Source: Anaerolineae bacterium
Lineage (GTDB): Bacteria > Chloroflexota > Anaerolineae > UBA1429
DNA: 8,742 nt
Assembly: GCA_007118555.1 (NCBI GenBank)
Contig: SKRJ01000139.1
Span: 1 to 8,742 of the forward strand
Reading direction: 5' to 3'
The position numbers and the translations under genes are program-made. This document shows, in pieces, positions 5,367 through 8,742 of the stretch. The notes below the pieces were generated by a model. It was not told where the DNA came from. It worked only from the letters and a program-made list of their open reading frames with translations, and did no database searches. Position 1 is the stretch's first letter; each line of letters begins with the position of its first letter.

Positions 5367-7568
5367 ATGGAACGCGAGTTTACTGCCAAGTTTGGACGAG
5401 ACACCATCAGCCTGCGCTCTGGCAAGCTGGCGCCCCAAGCGGGCGGCGCCGTGCTGGCCCAGTGGGGCGATGTGGTGCTCCTCATCACCGCCACCGCTTC
5501 CAAGCAGCCGCGTGAGGGGGTTGACTTTTTTCCTCTGACCGTGGACTTTGAGGAGCGGCGCTATGCTGCCGGACGCATCCCGGGCGGCTTTTTCAAGCGC
5601 GAGGGCCGGCCTCCCACCGAGGCCATCCTCACCATGCGCAAGGTGGACCGTCCCCTGCGACCCCTCTTTCCCAAGGGATACCACAACGACGTGCAGATCG
5701 TCATCACCCCTCTGTCGGTGGATGAAGAGCACAGCCTCGACATGCTCTCGATCGTGGGCGCCTCTGCGGCGCTGATGATCTCGGACATCCCCTTTACGAC
5801 GCCGGTGGGCGCCGTGCGGGTGGGGTACATCGATGGCGAGTTTGTCATCAATCCGACCATGCACGAGATGGACGAGAGCGATCTCGATGTGGCCCTGGCC
5901 GGCACCAAAGATTCCGTCATGATGATGGACGTGAGCGGCGACGAGGTCCCCCATGAGATCGTGCTCGAGGCGATTCGCCTGGGCCACGAGGCCATGCGCG
6001 ACACCATCGAGGTGCAGGAGCGCATGCGCGAGGAGATGGGCAAGGAAAAGATCATGCCCGAGGTCGAGGAACTGGACCCCGCCGCGACCGAGCATGTGCG
6101 GACCCAGGTGGGCGACGCTATCAAGGACATGGTCGAGGCCGGCATGAGCCGCGACGAGCGGCGCGAAGCGGAACAGACCCTGCTGGCGCGCGTCCTCGAC
6201 GAGGCCGACTCTGAGCTGGATCCCGACGATCTGAGCGAGGCCTTTGATCGTATCCTCAAAGAGACCATGCGCAATCATGTGCTCGACACGGGGATCCGCA
6301 TCGATGGCCGCGGCCTGGACGAGATCCGTGAGCTTTATGCCGAGACCAGCCTCCTGCCCCGCACCCATGGCTCGGCCCTGTTCTCCCGCGGCGAAACCCA
6401 GATCCTCAGCCTGGTGACCCTGGGATCCGCCGAAGATGAGCAGCGCATCGAGTGGCTGACCGAAGAGACCACCAAGCGCTATATGCATCACTATAATTTC
6501 CCGCCCTACTCGACGGGCGAGACCTGGCCCATGCGCGGCCCGCGCCGCCGCGAGATCGGACACGGCGCCCTGGCCGAGAAGGCTGTCGAGGTCATGCTGC
6601 CCGACGAGGAAGTTTTCCCGTACACGATCCGTACCGTGTCCGAGGCCCTCTCCTCCAACGGCTCTACCTCCATGGCCAGCACCTGCGCCAGCAGCTTGGC
6701 CCTGTTCGACGCCGGCGTCCCGATGAAGGCGGCGGTCGGCGGCATCGCTATGGGTGTAATCACCTCTGGCGATCGCTTTGCCGTTTTGACCGATATCCAG
6801 GGGCTGGAAGATCACCTGGGCGATATGGATTTCAAAGTCACCGGCACCGCCAATGGCATCACGGCCATTCAGCTCGATATCAAGATCGAGGGCCTTCGTG
6901 ACGAGATCATCGAGGAGACCCTGGCCAAGGCCCGGGTGGCCATCGACAAGATCCTGGCCGTGATGAATGCCACCCTGTCCGAGCCGCGCAAAGAGATCTC
7001 CCAGTACGCGCCGCGCATTCAGACCATCACCATCCCCGTGAGCAAGATCGGGGCGCTGATCGGTCCGGGCGGCAAGAATATCCGCGGCATCATTGAGGAC
7101 ACGGGTGCCAGCATCAATGTCGAAGATGATGGCGTGGTCACCGTGGCTTCGGCCAATGGCGAGGCCATGTCTCAGGCTCTGGCCCGCATTCAGGGGCTGA
7201 CGGCCGAGGCCGAGATCGGCAAGATCTATACCGGCAAGGTCGTGCGGACCACCGATTTCGGCGCCTTTGTCGAGTTCCTGCCCGGGCAGGATGGCCTGGT
7301 GCACATCTCGCAACTGGCCGACTTTCATGTCGCCAGCGTCGAGGATGTGGCCCGGGTGGGCGACGAGATCACCGTCATGGTCACCGATATCGACAACTCC
7401 GGTCGGGTGCGCCTCTCGCGGCAGGCCGTGCTCGAAGGCTGGACCGCGGAAGAGGCCCGTGGTCGCGACCGCAGGCCCGGTGGCGGTGGCGGCGGTGGGC
7501 GTTCCCGCGGCCGCGGCGATTCGCGGGGACGCTCGGATAGTGATTCGCGCGGACGCTCGCGTCGATAG
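5367..7568 (+). CDS. pnp: Polyribonucleotide nucleotidyltransferase (PNPase)
   Basis: PNPase is a phosphorolytic 3'-to-5' exoribonuclease that acts as a trimeric ring in mRNA decay. The ATG at 5367 gives 733 residues and leaves 6 bases after AAAGGA; an ATG at 5361 abuts that site and is less likely. The first RNase PH domain is at about 10-140, with FFKREGRPPTEAI near 73. A helical linker domain at about 230-300 follows. The second RNase PH domain, about 305-530, contains GSALFSRGETQ and EDHLGDMDFK; D482, D488 and K490 correspond to the metal/phosphate residues of the E. coli enzyme. A KH domain has its GxxG loop as GPGG at 566-569, and an S1 domain (GKIYTGKV to RVRLSRQAV) covers about 616-688. 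The tail from about 697 is a Gly/Arg/Ser-rich disordered segment (GRSRGRGDSRGRSDSDSRG). All catalytic and RNA-binding parts look intact. Confidence 0.98.
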   Translation: MEREFTAKFGRDTISLRSGKLAPQAGGAVLAQWGDVVLLITATASKQPREGVDFFPLTVDFEERRYAAGRIPGGFFKREGRPPTEAILTMRKVDRPLRPLFPKGYHNDVQIVITPLSVDEEHSLDMLSIVGASAALMISDIPFTTPVGAVRVGYIDGEFVINPTMHEMDESDLDVALAGTKDSVMMMDVSGDEVPHEIVLEAIRLGHEAMRDTIEVQERMREEMGKEKIMPEVEELDPAATEHVRTQVGDAIKDMVEAGMSRDERREAEQTLLARVLDEADSELDPDDLSEAFDRILKETMRNHVLDTGIRIDGRGLDEIRELYAETSLLPRTHGSALFSRGETQILSLVTLGSAEDEQRIEWLTEETTKRYMHHYNFPPYSTGETWPMRGPRRREIGHGALAEKAVEVMLPDEEVFPYTIRTVSEALSSNGSTSMASTCASSLALFDAGVPMKAAVGGIAMGVITSGDRFAVLTDIQGLEDHLGDMDFKVTGTANGITAIQLDIKIEGLRDEIIEETLAKARVAIDKILAVMNATLSEPRKEISQYAPRIQTITIPVSKIGALIGPGGKNIRGIIEDTGASINVEDDGVVTVASANGEAMSQALARIQGLTAEAEIGKIYTGKVVRTTDFGAFVEFLPGQDGLVHISQLADFHVASVEDVARVGDEITVMVTDIDNSGRVRLSRQAVLEGWTAEEARGRDRRPGGGGGGGRSRGRGDSRGRSDSDSRGRSRR

Positions 7569-7590
7569 TGCTTGCGTAACCCTACCTATC

Positions 7591-7622
7591 AACCCAGGGC
7601 AAGCAGACCCTTGCCCTGGGTT
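7591..7622 (+). terminator. 13-bp perfect hairpin after pnp, probable terminator or 3'-end stabiliser
   Basis: AACCCAGGGCAAG (7591-7603) is the exact reverse complement of CTTGCCCTGGGTT (7610-7622), with a 6-base loop. It begins 22 bases after the pnp stop. Only three T bases (7621-7623) follow before GAAC, so it lacks a proper U-tract. It may protect the transcript end or terminate weakly. Confidence 0.65.
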
Positions 7623-7640
7623 TGAACTATGCGATATACT
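7611..7640 (+). promoter_or_regulatory. Possible lepB promoter
   Basis: TATACT (7635-7640) is a good -10 element. TTGCCC (7611-7616) would be a moderate -35 with an 18-base spacer. The -35 lies within the 3' arm of the hairpin that follows pnp. Transcription would start about 20 bases before the lepB start codon. Confidence 0.45.
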
Positions 7641-7666
7641 AGTGCAAATACCGAATGGACTGAGAG

Positions 7667-8203
7667 ATGACGGATCAACCCGAACAAAAGTCCAAATCCT
7701 GGCTGCGCGAGCTGATCGAATCGGTGTTGCCGGCTCTGGTCATTGTGCTGGTGGTGAATCTCTTTTTGGCCCAGGCGACCCGCGTCGAGGGCCAGAGCAT
7801 GGAGCCCAGCCTGCACAATAACGAGCGCCTGATCATCGAAAAGCTCACCTACCGCTTTCGCGATCCGGAACGAGGCGATATCATCGTCATCCGGCCGCCT
7901 CGCCATACGACGGTGCCCTTGATCAAGCGCGTGATCGGCCTGCCCGGCGACCTGGTAGAGATCAAGCTGAACCAGGTGTACGTCAATGGCGAGCCGTTGG
8001 AAGAATCTTACTTGGAGCAGCCTACGCTGGGCAGCATGCCAGAGAGCCTGGTCCCGGAAGGGCACGTGCTGGTGCTGGGAGACAATCGCCGCGCCAGCAA
8101 CGATTCGCGCTCTTTTGGCATGGTCTCTTATGAAGACATCATCGGACGGGCTTGGCTGCGTTACTGGCCGCCGGAGCAGTTTGGCCTGATGGAGCATCAG
8201 TGA
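7667..8203 (+). CDS. lepB: Signal peptidase I
   Basis: This membrane-bound serine/lysine protease removes signal peptides from exported proteins on the outer face of the cytoplasmic membrane. The 178 residues match the short, single-anchor Gram-positive-like type. Residues 1-18 are cytoplasmic and about 19-36 form the transmembrane helix (VLPALVIVLVVNLFLAQA). The catalytic serine is S44 in GQSMEPSL, the general-base lysine is K87 in PLIKRVIGLPGD, and the conserved box GDNRRASNDSRSFG spans 138-151. The ATG at 7667 follows GGACTGAGAG, a weak ribosome-binding site, and gives the usual short N-terminus. It may have its own promoter near 7635. The secreted protein encoded at 1985-3199 is an example of a substrate. 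Identification is secure. Confidence 0.97.
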   Translation: MTDQPEQKSKSWLRELIESVLPALVIVLVVNLFLAQATRVEGQSMEPSLHNNERLIIEKLTYRFRDPERGDIIVIRPPRHTTVPLIKRVIGLPGDLVEIKLNQVYVNGEPLEESYLEQPTLGSMPESLVPEGHVLVLGDNRRASNDSRSFGMVSYEDIIGRAWLRYWPPEQFGLMEHQ

Positions 8204-8219
8204 TCCCACGAGGTTGCGC

Positions 8220-8237
8220 TGCGGGCAAGGGCCCGCA
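8220..8237 (+). other. Small hairpin between lepB and the VOC gene
   Basis: TGCGGGC (8220-8226) pairs with GCCCGCA (8231-8237) around the loop AAGG. No T-run follows, so it is not a standard terminator. It lies in the 77-base gap between the two genes and could affect transcript stability or partial termination. Confidence 0.4.
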
Positions 8238-8280
8238 TCATCGACTGGCCTTCTGATAACGTCTACACAGGGAGAGCAGC

Positions 8281-8634
8281 ATGGCATACGCCAAGACATC
8301 GTATCTGCAGCACACCGCCATTCGTGTCAAGGACATTCAGTGGCACATCCGCTTTTTCGAGGAGGCCCTGGGCATGCCCGTGGATCGTGTCGCAGGCGAT
8401 CCTGACGATCCGGTGCAGGTCTGGACGGTAGGCGGGGTGCAGTTGGTCTCGGACAAGGAGTTCGAGGGGCCCGAGGGGCGCATGGTGCACCTGGGCATCT
8501 TTACCGATGATCTGGACGCTGCGCTGGATGAGGTGTACGAGTGGGGCGTCGAGGAGCTGCCGCAAGGTCGCAACTGGATCAAGCTCCCGGACGGCCTCGA
8601 GATCGAGTTGATGCAGGATCCCGCCTCGCAGTAG
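8281..8634 (+). CDS. VOC (glyoxalase/bleomycin-resistance fold) superfamily protein
   Basis: The 117-residue protein has the one-module VOC form. The first beta-alpha-beta unit starts LQHTAIRVKDIQWHIRFFEEALGM, with H11 at the usual first metal position. The second contains MVHLGIFTDDLDAALDEVYEWG, with H70 at the matching place, and the end PDGLEIELMQ supplies a glutamate (E109) at the final metal position. The typical VOC metal site could therefore form across a dimer. The ATG is preceded by GGGAGAG at 6-8 bases. It follows lepB on the same strand by 77 bases, with no clear promoter between, and may be co-transcribed. Its last four residues (Pro-Ala-Ser-Gln) and stop codon lie in the first copy of a 21-bp tandem repeat. 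The substrate cannot be told from the sequence: candidates include isomerase, dioxygenase or resistance-type roles. Confidence 0.85.
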   Translation: MAYAKTSYLQHTAIRVKDIQWHIRFFEEALGMPVDRVAGDPDDPVQVWTVGGVQLVSDKEFEGPEGRMVHLGIFTDDLDAALDEVYEWGVEELPQGRNWIKLPDGLEIELMQDPASQ

Positions 8635-8742
8635 CGAGGTTCCGCCTCGCAGTAGCGAGGTTCCGCCTCGCAGTAGCGAGGTTCCGCCTCGCAGTAGCGA
8701 GGTTCCGCCTCGCAGTAGCGAGGTTCCGCCTCGCAGTAGCGA
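8621..8742. repeat. Perfect 21-bp palindrome-containing tandem repeat, 5.8 copies, runs off window
   Basis: The unit CCGCCTCGCAGTAGCGAGGT plus one T starts at 8621, 8642, 8663, 8684, 8705 and 8726; the last copy is cut at 17 bases by the window end. All copies are identical. Each holds the inverted repeat CCTCGC-AGTA-GCGAGG, so each could form a 6-bp hairpin with a 4-base loop. The array begins inside the last codons of the VOC gene, and nothing similar precedes it. The unit is a multiple of three and is open in two forward frames, but no start codon or coding signal is seen. It may be a recent expansion of a terminator-like hairpin, or an artefact at a contig end. Confidence 0.95.

Noticed and set aside
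5259..7592. 777-codon minus-strand open frame opposite pnp
   Set aside because: It is a mirror of PNPase codons (rich in His, Gly, Ala and Asp) with no start signal or family match, and it runs through the structured pnp leader.
7589..8299. Minus-strand 236-codon frame opposite lepB
   Set aside because: It is antisense to an intact signal peptidase with all catalytic residues; no ribosome-binding site or domain is seen.
8621..8742. CRISPR array
   Set aside because: The units are directly contiguous and identical, without variable spacers, and no cas genes are present.

Overview
The window reads as an ordinary chromosomal housekeeping segment of a high-GC bacterium, most likely a member of the Chloroflexota (Anaerolineae-like). 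I infer this from the Pro/Thr-repeat linker of the type common in that phylum's surface proteins, a single-chain double M16 peptidase, T-box control of trpS, and the style of the PNPase and signal peptidase. No marker gene settles the phylum, so the placement is moderate confidence.

Layout. Bases 1-1974 (+) hold the 3' part of an M16 (pitrilysin-like) protein whose active half lies upstream of the window. Convergent to it, 3199-1985 (-) encodes a secreted, C-terminally membrane-anchored protein with a long Pro/Thr linker. Directly upstream of that gene on the same strand is trpS (4318-3245, -). It is preceded by a complete tryptophan T-box riboswitch with its own sigma70-type promoter, Stem I with a UGG specifier, an antiterminator and an intrinsic terminator. 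A divergent promoter at about 4788-4816 drives rpsO (4857-5126, +), which ends in a strong intrinsic terminator. A structured leader then precedes pnp (5367-7568, +). After a 13-bp perfect hairpin come lepB (7667-8203, +) and a small VOC/glyoxalase-fold gene (8281-8634, +). The stop codon of the VOC gene lies inside the first unit of a perfect 21-bp tandem repeat that runs off the window end.

How the genes fit together. rpsO-pnp is the widely conserved ribosome/RNA-decay pair. LepB would process the signal peptide of exported proteins such as the one encoded at 1985-3199. The trpS leader senses uncharged tRNA-Trp. With only 45 bp between trpS and the Trp-rich secreted-protein gene and no visible promoter there, that gene is plausibly under the same tryptophan control.

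I found no clearly new multi-gene system. The points most worth a second look are the Trp-rich surface protein behind a Trp T-box, the nested-hairpin pnp leader, and the perfect palindromic 21-bp array at the right edge, which could also be an assembly artefact. The only stretches of more than about 200 bp without a gene are 4319-4856 (T-box and two divergent promoters; nothing further seen in about 4680-4785) and 5127-5366 (terminator and pnp leader).
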